22,204 bases of DNA, from contig CAZKUN010000154.1 in NCBI GenBank assembly GCA_964555935.1, positions 1 to 22,204 on the forward strand, written 5' to 3'. Source of the stretch: CAZKUN01 sp964555935. GTDB lineage: Bacteria; Armatimonadota; Zipacnadia; Zipacnadales; VGFC01. This document shows positions 1-6,995 of this stretch, piece after piece. Below the pieces are notes generated by a model. It had not been told where the DNA came from. It did not search any database and was given only the letters and a program-made list of their open reading frames with translations. The position numbers were made by a program, and so were the translations under genes. Numbering within the stretch: the stretch's first letter is position 1; every line of letters starts with the position of its first letter.

Positions 1-40
1 GAACTCCAACAGTCCCCCAGGCCAAAGTAGGTCTGTCCAT
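1..40 (-). CDS. N-terminal start of an unidentified gene cut by the left window edge
   Basis: Reading leftward on the minus strand, a very good ribosome binding site (AGGAGGG, 48-54) is followed by two consecutive ATG codons at 43 and 40. The second has the better spacing (7 nt) and opens a frame that runs off the window: MDRPTLAWGTVGV. Only 13 codons are visible. The strand-loop pattern LAWGTVGVG would suit the start of a Rossmann-fold protein such as a Gfo/Idh/MocA dehydrogenase, but that is a guess from 13 residues. The gene is preceded by a long non-coding stretch, consistent with its own promoter. Start at 43 instead of 40 is possible. Confidence 0.5.
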   Translation of the reverse strand, partial: MDRPTLAWGTVGV

Positions 41-242
41 CATGTAGCCCTCCTACGAGCGCGCTGTCCGCCCTACCCGACATTGTGCCGAGCGTCACGA
101 ACCGCGCTAGCCTGAGCCAAACGGCCCGCATCAGCAGGCCAACCAAACCGAAATCGAACATCCGCGTGGCGCGCGGCCGATCAGATCACTGCCATGAGGT
201 ACGGGAGATATACGGATGCGCACCTCGGATTCAACTGTGATT

Positions 243-271
243 AGATTACAGGTGCCGATACGATTTGACAA
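243..271 (-). promoter_or_regulatory. Possible sigma-70-type promoter (minus strand)
   Basis: On the minus strand, TTGTCA (266-271; five of six matches to TTGACA) is followed after exactly 17 nt by TAATCT (243-248; a poor match to TATAAT). If real, it would drive the gene starting at 40 with a leader of about 190-200 nt. The only support is motif similarity and the local AT-richness. Confidence 0.22.
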
Positions 272-303
272 TCGGGCTTACCACTATACTTTCATGCTTA
301 CAC

Positions 304-316
304 GGGGTAAAACCCC
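304..316. other. Small perfect hairpin in the intergenic region
   Basis: GGGGT, loop AAA, ACCCC forms a five-base-pair stem. It has no T-run on either side, so it is not a typical intrinsic terminator. It lies upstream of the putative minus-strand promoter and could be an operator half or chance. Confidence 0.3.
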
Positions 317-494
317 AGGCACGGGAACTTCATCAGAATCACGGTGTTTAAGCTCTAATTTACCTGTATAGGGCTGCTAAACGCGATATGGGTGGTGGCG
401 AGCGGCTAGGCCTAGGCGTGGAGGACTGAGGGAATAGCCGGGCGGCGTACCTGCAGGAGAGCCGGGGGGTATTACCCGTGGAAACTACGTGCAT

Positions 495-512
495 GCCCGT
501 GCTTCAGCGGGC
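495..512 (-). terminator. Terminator-like hairpin after the TIM-barrel gene
   Basis: GCCCG (495-499) pairs with CGGGC (508-512), with a possible T-G pair inside and a six-base loop. It is 48 nt downstream of the stop codon of the minus-strand gene 560-2944. There is no T-tract, so termination is inferred from position only. The imperfect, bulge-capable GC stem also resembles hairpins at IS200/IS605-type ends, but no transposase or TnpB is present. Confidence 0.28.
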
Positions 513-559
513 AAGGCGCGGTGAGGACAGCGACCGGCGTCAGGCGAGTCGGTCGAGCG

Positions 560-2944
560 CTACGGCTCGCGGTAGACATGCACCTCCCACGGATCGAAGC
601 TATCGAGCACCCGGCCCTTCCTAACCCTAACGGGCACGTCGCCCTCGGCGAACCGGTCAAGCCCCGTCACGCCTCGAGCCCCGCGCAGGGCCGCGTCTAT
701 GGGTTGGTCAGATTCATTCACGGCGATGATCCACAGTTTCCCCCCGACGCGCCGCCCGATAGCAGTCACGGGAGACGCCTTGCCGGCAGAGATCTTCACG
801 CGCTCCTCAGCAACGAGTGCGGGCGACAGGTCTGACAGCTCGCCGGCGATCCGGCGCAGCGACTCCCAAATCTCGGCGTCCTGGTCCTCATAAGACGCCC
901 CCCAGTAGACGATTCCCGTCGCCCCATGCACGATGGCGTCGTATGCCATAAAGCGCGTCTCAGCCCATGTGGGCGCGCGCTTGTGCAAGTTCTCGTCATC
1001 TTCCCAGGCCGACCAACCGAAGCCCTGGAGAATCGCCCAGATCGGCTTGCGGCCATTGACGGTGAGGTGTTGCTTCTCCATCTCATCGCCGACCACGCTG
1101 AGGGTCTTGTTAGGCAAGTCCGAGTGACTCGCGCCCTCTACCGGGTAGATGTCCATGCCGCTGACATCTGCCCACTGGCAGTAGCGCGCCAGGTCTGCCA
1201 CCGTATTCCGCGGCGCCTGATTCTGCCAGAACACAAGCGTCGGGGCCGCCGCCCGCGCTGCGAGGTAGCCATCCTTCACTTCCGACAATGGCACGCCGTT
1301 CCAAATCGCCTCATCGCACATCCAACCCAGGAATCTCGGGTGACCCGCGACGTTCGCCGCGCTCTCGGCCACGCGCCCGTGGCGCTCCTCAGACGTCAGC
1401 TTCCCGTAGACATGACCATTGTTCCATTCGATCACCCACGCCCCCAGTTCATCGGCGCGGTCCAGATTGGCTTGCACGGCGTCCGCATCGCCATTGGTGA
1501 ACCCGCCCGTGGTCAGGAGGCTGAACCCCGCGCCGACGATCCGTTCGGCTTCCGCGCTCGTGGGCATGAAGCTCGTCACGCCAATCGGGAACCACGGTTC
1601 ACCGTCAACGATGGCGATGTGGTCACGGCGGAAGTACAACCCCGGCGCGTCCGCAGGCACGATGTCGAGGCAGGCCTCGGCGCTCGCGACAGGCGTCTCG
1701 CCGTCAAGCCCCAGCACGTCCGCCACGATCCGATACGCGCCATGCGCGCGCGCCGTGATGTCGGGCGACCACGCCACGGGCCCTTTGCGCCAGTTGACCA
1801 TCTGTTCTTCGAGCGCGCGGCCCTTGGCGTCGATGAGCCGCAGCCGCAGGGCAAACTCGCGACTGTCGCCGGTCATCTCACACCACGCGACGACGACCCG
1901 ATCGTCGATTCCATCGCGAAGCAGGCCGCGGGCGTTCGGCTCATCCAGCCGCAGCGATATCTCAGCCACGAGGCCGCTCCCCGCCAGCGCAACGTCATCG
2001 AACCACACGGTCCCCTCGCCCGCGTTCTCCAGCACAACCGTCGCGGTCGTCGCGCCGGCCGGAGCCGTCGCGCGCAGCGTCTTTGCCTGCCAGCCTGTCC
2101 AGGTCTGATCGGTCATGTCCTGGACACTGATGACGTCGCCGTCAGCGCCCAGCCACTCGACGGCCATCCGGAAGTCCCGGCCGAATTCGTCGGCACAGGT
2201 CGCAGCCGTCAACTCGTACTTGGCCGAAGCCGTGACGGCGACGTCGCCTTGTCGCCACGATGCACTCTGATCGGCCCGCGCGCGGAGCTGGCCCGTCTTC
2301 GCGCCCTCAGCATCCCCACGCGCGCCGTCCACCGACTCCCACGCATCCGGGACGCCATCGCCATTGCTGTCGGATTCGAACCCCGCGTTCCTGAGCGCGT
2401 TGTCGGGCATCGCGTCCACTGCCCAAAGTCCGACCGAGTCAAAAGCGTAAGTGCCCGGGTCATAGCAACGCAACAGGACAATGACGGACGTCGCGTTCTC
2501 AGGTGGGTTGATGGGGCCGACGGCGACCCGAGTCCACGTGTCCGCTACCGTCGCCCCGGCGGCATCCCGTCGGATGAACCCGTCCGCGCCGAACCATTGA
2601 AGCTCCGCTCCGTGAGACCCGGCCGCAGTGTCAGACGCCTTCACGGACACGGTCAGCAGATACGCGGCATCGCCCGCCAGCTCCACGTTACCCGCCGTCG
2701 GCCGCAAGTCGCACTGGCCTTTCTCGGGAAGCGCAATCTCAACGAAGGCGGAACCGTCTGTCCCGCCAGTCGCCTGTCTGGCCGCGTCGGCGCCTCCCGC
2801 ATGAGTGCTCAGCGTCCAGCCCGCCGCCGGGCCCTCCCCCGCCTCGTCGAAGCCGCCATTCGCCAGCAGGTTGACTGCCTGGGCGTCGCAGGCTCCGGCG
2901 ACCAAGATTATCAACGCAACCAGTAATGCCGTGCGCGTTTCCAT
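560..2944 (-). CDS. Secreted multidomain glycoside-hydrolase-like protein (two CBM-like modules, Ig domain, TIM barrel)
   Basis: 794 residues. The start at 2944 is chosen over the ATG at 2959 because GGAG lies 8 nt before it and the product then opens with a signal peptide (residues 1-22, likely cleaved after DAQA). Two beta-sandwich modules of CBM4/9 type follow, one beginning NLLANGGF (about 24-180), the second NALRNAGF with a Ca-loop-like DSNGDGVPDAW (about 185-330). An Ig-like domain (about 335-430) precedes a TIM-barrel domain (about 435-710) opening with YFRRDHIAIVDGEPWFPIG, as in clan GH-A enzymes. The motif GWMCDEAIW (E545) is at the usual general-acid position; the nucleophile is not obvious. 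A C-terminal beta-sandwich (about 710-794) ends the protein. It follows the GH29-like gene by 21 nt, so the two are probably co-transcribed. Substrate unknown; the GH family cannot be fixed by eye. Confidence 0.85.
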   Translation of the reverse strand: METRTALLVALIILVAGACDAQAVNLLANGGFDEAGEGPAAGWTLSTHAGGADAARQATGGTDGSAFVEIALPEKGQCDLRPTAGNVELAGDAAYLLTVSVKASDTAAGSHGAELQWFGADGFIRRDAAGATVADTWTRVAVGPINPPENATSVIVLLRCYDPGTYAFDSVGLWAVDAMPDNALRNAGFESDSNGDGVPDAWESVDGARGDAEGAKTGQLRARADQSASWRQGDVAVTASAKYELTAATCADEFGRDFRMAVEWLGADGDVISVQDMTDQTWTGWQAKTLRATAPAGATTATVVLENAGEGTVWFDDVALAGSGLVAEISLRLDEPNARGLLRDGIDDRVVVAWCEMTGDSREFALRLRLIDAKGRALEEQMVNWRKGPVAWSPDITARAHGAYRIVADVLGLDGETPVASAEACLDIVPADAPGLYFRRDHIAIVDGEPWFPIGVTSFMPTSAEAERIVGAGFSLLTTGGFTNGDADAVQANLDRADELGAWVIEWNNGHVYGKLTSEERHGRVAESAANVAGHPRFLGWMCDEAIWNGVPLSEVKDGYLAARAAAPTLVFWQNQAPRNTVADLARYCQWADVSGMDIYPVEGASHSDLPNKTLSVVGDEMEKQHLTVNGRKPIWAILQGFGWSAWEDDENLHKRAPTWAETRFMAYDAIVHGATGIVYWGASYEDQDAEIWESLRRIAGELSDLSPALVAEERVKISAGKASPVTAIGRRVGGKLWIIAVNESDQPIDAALRGARGVTGLDRFAEGDVPVRVRKGRVLDSFDPWEVHVYREP

Positions 2945-2965
2945 TGATTGGGCTCCCATGTATTG

Positions 2966-3958
2966 CTAACGCGTCGCGTCGCGTAGTGCCCGAAGTTGGC
3001 GCATCATCGCTTCGGGGATCAGACCCTCGCGGCTAGTTGGCACGTCGTAGGTCACGACACCCTCGTCGCGGTTGATGTCCTTCGTGTAGCCGATGACGAA
3101 CTCATCCGAGAAACGCGGCTCGCCTTGCCCCCACCCGACGCCGAGGTATGTGAGGATCTGAAGCTGCGCGCCATCGATGTAGCGGCCCAGCTTCTCTCGC
3201 CCGTACATCGATGCCGTCGGGAACGCGTCCGAGATCTCGCCCGCAGTGTAGTCATCATGCTCAGAGTGGATGATGATCGGCACCTTGACGCCCGGGTTAA
3301 ACGCGACGAGGCTGTCGGGGTTGCCGGCCTTGAGCGCGGCGGCAAAGCTACCAAAGTTCGGCTCGTCGGGGCACCGATACATCACGTCCGCGTTGTACGA
3401 ACCGTCGATCCACCAACCATGGCAACCCTTCCCCCACCGAAGCGACCACTCCCGCACCACTGCCTCCCAGTTGCGCTGGAACTCGGTCATCCGCTCGTCG
3501 ACGCCGGGAACATCCTCGTAGACTTCGCGGTGGAAGCCTATCAACCGGGGCTCCCATGGCGGCGTGCACTTCAACCGCTCGATGGCCTGCTTGTCGAGCG
3601 CGGGGGCCGATGACGTGAAGTAGGCCATCATCCGAATGCCTCGCGGCTCGAGTTCAGCGATCAGGTCCGCGACGATGTCGCGCTGGGAGCAGCGGCTCGG
3701 CTCGCGTCCGACAATCGAATCGTACGTCTCGTTGGGTGACAGGTAGAAGCCGGAGTTCTGGCCGAGCGTGATGTAGAAGTATCCCGCGCCGACCTCCTCC
3801 AACTGACCGGCCAAAGCGGACACGTCGATGGCATCAACCTGCCGATTCCAATCGCTCGGATCGAGATCAATAGCCTGCGTGTTGCTGGCGATATCCGCGA
3901 GATAGTGAACGAACACGCCCCATTTTGCGTCACGAAACCAATCAGTGTTAGCGCGCAT
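2966..3958 (-). CDS. Cytoplasmic GH29-like (alpha-L-fucosidase-type) protein
   Basis: 330 residues from ATG at 3958. Upstream in-frame starts would add an Arg-rich tail with no protein character. The start has GGAGGG about 9 nt upstream and a second GGAG right against the ATG. The opening, DWFRDAKWGVFVHYL, matches the GH29 pattern of WF-x-(D/E)AKFG-x-FxHW, although the canonical HWG is replaced by HYL. GWWIDGSYN (D185) corresponds to the GH29 nucleophile motif, and E241 in a later DDYTAGEISD segment is a possible acid/base. At 330 residues it lacks the C-terminal beta-sandwich of typical GH29 enzymes (about 450). No signal peptide is seen, so it probably acts in the cytoplasm on imported fragments. 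It is the first gene of a leftward pair, divergent from the gene at 4135. Fucose specificity is unproven. Confidence 0.8.
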   Translation of the reverse strand: MRANTDWFRDAKWGVFVHYLADIASNTQAIDLDPSDWNRQVDAIDVSALAGQLEEVGAGYFYITLGQNSGFYLSPNETYDSIVGREPSRCSQRDIVADLIAELEPRGIRMMAYFTSSAPALDKQAIERLKCTPPWEPRLIGFHREVYEDVPGVDERMTEFQRNWEAVVREWSLRWGKGCHGWWIDGSYNADVMYRCPDEPNFGSFAAALKAGNPDSLVAFNPGVKVPIIIHSEHDDYTAGEISDAFPTASMYGREKLGRYIDGAQLQILTYLGVGWGQGEPRFSDEFVIGYTKDINRDEGVVTYDVPTSREGLIPEAMMRQLRALRDATR

Positions 3959-4134
3959 TCTCCGGCGCCCTCCGTGAGTGCGGGTGGTGATGGTGCGTCG
4001 CCAAGGTGAGTTCCCCCGAGGAGGGCGACGGGCCTGCGCCGGGCGCGATGACGGGCAGTGTAACTTTCCCGCGACGCGGGGCACTACAGCCTCAGAGGCC
4101 GCGCCCAACATCCGGCATTGAGCCAGGAGACACG
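3959..4134. promoter_or_regulatory. Divergent promoter region
   Basis: These 176 bases separate the leftward GH29-like gene from the rightward glycan operon, so both promoters should lie here. No strong -35/-10 pair is evident on either strand. The clearest element is the palindrome at 4068-4080. A ribosome binding site (AGGAG, 4125-4129) lies 5 nt before the ATG at 4135. Confidence 0.55.
4068..4080. promoter_or_regulatory. Perfect palindrome, candidate operator
   Basis: CCCGCG-A-CGCGGG is an inverted repeat of two six-base arms with a single central base, in the shared upstream region of two divergent glycan-degradation units and 54 nt before the ATG at 4135. Such a site could bind a dimeric regulator. 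No regulator gene other than the histidine kinase is in view. In GC-rich DNA a chance palindrome is possible. Confidence 0.35.
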
Positions 4135-6831
4135 ATGTTCGCAATCCGCAGCACCATCCCCGCTCCCATTCTCATCATCTCGTCAGGACTGCACGCCGAC
4201 GTGTCCAGCTCCTTCGCTCTCCTCACAGACACCATCGAGGGCCAGTACAATCTCGTCTTCCCCACGCCGCCAGGCGATGCGCGCATCGGTTTCGACTACG
4301 CGGGCGCTGACGACTACTCCAGCGCGGTCATCGCGGGCGGCAAGATCGCTCTGTATCGAGTGACCAAGGGGGCGGCTCGGCGCGTCGGCAAACCCCATCG
4401 CATCACGTGGGACGCTGGTGAGGAGATCACGCTGCAGCGGCGCGCGGGTCTGGTCCGCGTGATCGCCGACGATGCCATTGTGATGGCCGTCGAGTGGGAC
4501 GCGCCCCTGCTGGGCCAAGTCGGCATCGCGGAATCCGGCGAGATGACGCTCGATGACCTTCTCCTTCAGCCGGTGGTCGACCCGATCTTCAGCGACGACT
4601 TCACGCGTGAGGAACTGGAGATGGCGGAGTGGGTCACGGCAGGCGGCGAGTTCCGAAACACGATGGTCCAAGCCGAAGGCGCTGACCCGAACCGCAGCGC
4701 CAACCCATTCTCTCTCGAGGTCATCGCCGAGGGCGAAGCCTTCGCCTCGGCGGGCGCGTGGTTCTGGGATTCATACCGAGTCACCACAAGCGTCAAGCCA
4801 ATCAGCTCGGACACGATCGGCCTCTGCGCCTACGTGCTCGACGATCAGAACTACCTCGCGCTCCATTGGGATGCCTCGGACCAGCACAAGCCAACGCGCC
4901 GCCTTGTGCTGACCCACGATGGGGAGCGCCGGGTGCTGGCATCGTCGCCCGGCGGCTTCGCTCCCGGCCAGTGGTACCAGCTCGAGCTACGGGTCAGCCC
5001 TGGCCACATCGAAGCACGCATCGACCGCGATCCTGCGCTCAGCGCCACAACAGACGCGTTCGGCCAGGGGGCCATCGGCCTGACGGCGAGCAATGGCGCC
5101 GCCGTCTTTGATGACGTGGTCGTCGCAGCCCTCGACGCGCCGGACACGGAGATACCCAACATCAACCCCGTCTTCGTCGATGACGATATCATGGCGGCTC
5201 AGGAAGTCTACCTCCCGCGCGGCTTCTGGGTCGACGGCGAAGCCGACGGCTCTTACTGGCACTGGGGCCGCTTCTACCACGACGCCACGATCACGATCCC
5301 GCTCGCGCAGCTTCGGGATCGCGAACTCGGAGTGCTGATCCAGCCGGCTGCTGTGGCGGAGCTGTCGGGCGCGAAGGTAAGCGCCGCCGTAGTCGGAGAC
5401 CGCATCACGCTAGCTGCTGAGGCGGGTGCCGAGTCAGTCGGCTCGGCGGACGAGCCAGTCGACGGCAAAGCGCCGGTGATCGTAGCGATCGAAGGCGATT
5501 CGCTGACGATCAGCCAGGCCGGAATCGGCCTGCTATCTTGCGCGCTGCCACCGTGCGACTCGGGTTGGGAGATCGGCCTCGTCAACGCAGATGCCAGCGC
5601 GATCGACGAGGTCACCGTCACCAGCGACGGCGCGCGGGACTACACCTTCGCGTCAGGCCCCACCGACTGGTATCAGGGCAAGGGGCTCTGGGATGTCACG
5701 AGTCGCTGGCATTGCCAGCCGGGCTGGACATTCGTGGGCGGCAGCGCCGACCCGAACCCGGTCATCTGGACCAAGCACAGCTACCAGGGCGATGTCGTGC
5801 TGGAGTTCTTCGGCGCGATCAGGATGGAAGAGGAACTGGTGGGGAGCCCGTTCCCGTACATCCACCCAGGCGATATCAACGCCCAGCTCTGCGGCAACGG
5901 AGTGGATCTCGACTCGGGCTACAGTTTCGCATTCGCGGGATGGGACAACTCGAAGACGGCGATCCTACGTAACGGCGTCGTGGTCGCCGAATCCTCAGAC
6001 GTCATCATCGACAACCCGACCACGCGCGACGCATTTCATCGACACTGGTTCCGCATCCGCGCGGAGAAGCTGGGCGATACCGTCCGCTACTGGGTGGATG
6101 GGCAGCCGGTGATCGAGTACACGGATCCGGAGCCCTTGGAAGGCGGACGCGTCGGCCTGTGGACCTTCCACAATGACCTGATGATCGCCCGCGCGCGGCT
6201 CTGGCACGCGGAAGAGGAACGACCTGGATCCGTGCTGCGGGTGCCGCAATTGCAGGGGGACGAGCCGCCCGGTGTCGAGCGGCCGTCCGGGGCGCCGGAG
6301 GTCTTCAACGATTTCGAAACCGACGCGGGCGAGTGGCTGGTGCCGACCTACGCGCCGGGGACATCGCTCGCCCTCGATACGAAGACATCGGCATCGGGCG
6401 GAAGCAGCCTGCGTGTCACTAACTCCGCCCAATCCGGCCCCTTCACCGTCCATCCTGTCGTCAGCCAGTTCCGCGCATCCGACTGGCCAATCATCAGCTT
6501 CGACTACCGCTTCTCCCCGGATGTGAAGCTGAACCTATACCTCATCACCAACGGCGACTGGCACGTGGTGACCCTCACCGCCGACGAGCCGGATGCCCCC
6601 CAGATCATTCCCATCGGCGCGGCCGAGATCATCGCCGACGGCAAGTGGCGCCGCGCGGAGATCGACCTTGAGAGCCTCCTCAAGGCCACCTACCCGCAGT
6701 TCAAGATCTTCCAGATCAGGGAGCTGGTGCTCTCGCCGCCGTGGAGTTCCTACACCCGCTGCGGGATCGGCGGCAACGGTGGCGGCACGCAGTATTGGAT
6801 CGACAACTTCCACATCGGACCACGCGAATAG
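4135..6831 (+). CDS. Large non-catalytic protein with several concanavalin/LamG-like beta-sandwich modules
   Basis: 898 residues from ATG 4135, chosen because AGGAG lies 5 nt upstream. The N-terminus has a short hydrophobic stretch (PAPILIISSGLHA) that could be a weak signal peptide; export is likely but not certain. Four beta-rich modules can be recognised: about 25-140; about 150-330 (opening FSDDFTREE, closing with AIGLTASNGAAVFDDVVV, as in DUF1080/LamG-type folds); about 530-690 (with DTVRYWVDGQPVIEYTDPEP and GRVGLWTFHND, also LamG-like); and about 720-898 (opening FNDFETDAGEW, closing YWIDNFHIGP, CBM-like). No glycosidase signature is seen. It leads the rightward run of four genes. A role in binding or displaying polysaccharide is likely, inferred from fold type and neighbours. 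Confidence 0.8.
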   Translation: MFAIRSTIPAPILIISSGLHADVSSSFALLTDTIEGQYNLVFPTPPGDARIGFDYAGADDYSSAVIAGGKIALYRVTKGAARRVGKPHRITWDAGEEITLQRRAGLVRVIADDAIVMAVEWDAPLLGQVGIAESGEMTLDDLLLQPVVDPIFSDDFTREELEMAEWVTAGGEFRNTMVQAEGADPNRSANPFSLEVIAEGEAFASAGAWFWDSYRVTTSVKPISSDTIGLCAYVLDDQNYLALHWDASDQHKPTRRLVLTHDGERRVLASSPGGFAPGQWYQLELRVSPGHIEARIDRDPALSATTDAFGQGAIGLTASNGAAVFDDVVVAALDAPDTEIPNINPVFVDDDIMAAQEVYLPRGFWVDGEADGSYWHWGRFYHDATITIPLAQLRDRELGVLIQPAAVAELSGAKVSAAVVGDRITLAAEAGAESVGSADEPVDGKAPVIVAIEGDSLTISQAGIGLLSCALPPCDSGWEIGLVNADASAIDEVTVTSDGARDYTFASGPTDWYQGKGLWDVTSRWHCQPGWTFVGGSADPNPVIWTKHSYQGDVVLEFFGAIRMEEELVGSPFPYIHPGDINAQLCGNGVDLDSGYSFAFAGWDNSKTAILRNGVVVAESSDVIIDNPTTRDAFHRHWFRIRAEKLGDTVRYWVDGQPVIEYTDPEPLEGGRVGLWTFHNDLMIARARLWHAEEERPGSVLRVPQLQGDEPPGVERPSGAPEVFNDFETDAGEWLVPTYAPGTSLALDTKTSASGGSSLRVTNSAQSGPFTVHPVVSQFRASDWPIISFDYRFSPDVKLNLYLITNGDWHVVTLTADEPDAPQIIPIGAAEIIADGKWRRAEIDLESLLKATYPQFKIFQIRELVLSPPWSSYTRCGIGGNGGGTQYWIDNFHIGPRE

Positions 6832-6995
6832 CCGGGCATCACTCCGGCCAACGCTCCTCCAGCATCTCAGCAATGGCATCAAGCCGCGGCGTATCCGGCG
6901 CGCCATCCGCTCCCTGCACGAGGGAGGTCGCTTGCACGCGTCGTCGAAGTCCGATGGCGCCCACATGCTGACGCTCAGGGAAGGCCACCCGATCC

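Larger units (their letters stand above)
44..559. other. 516-base intergenic region without a gene
   Basis: No reading frame here has a credible start and protein-like composition on either strand. The middle (about 200-380) is visibly richer in A and T than the rest of the window. It holds a weak minus-strand promoter match (243-271), a perfect 5-bp hairpin (304-316), a 10-bp palindrome CTAGGCCTAG (406-415), and an imperfect GC hairpin (495-512) 48 nt past the stop of the gene to the right. The simplest reading is a 3' end with a terminator-like hairpin, then the promoter and leader of the gene starting at 40. Confidence 0.6.

Noticed and set aside
465..515. IS200/IS605 element end or TnpB-associated guide RNA
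   Set aside because: Only one imperfect hairpin suggests it; no TnpA, TnpB or second end is in the window.
926..2926. 666-codon plus-strand open frame opposite the TIM-barrel gene
   Set aside because: Arg/His/Pro-rich composition typical of the antisense of a GC-rich gene; the minus strand encodes a coherent signal peptide, CBM-like modules and a barrel.
3959..4144. N-terminal extension of the GH29-like gene from 4144
   Set aside because: It adds 62 Arg/Pro-rich residues without a domain and overlaps the divergent gene's start; the GH29 motif begins directly after the ATG at 3958.
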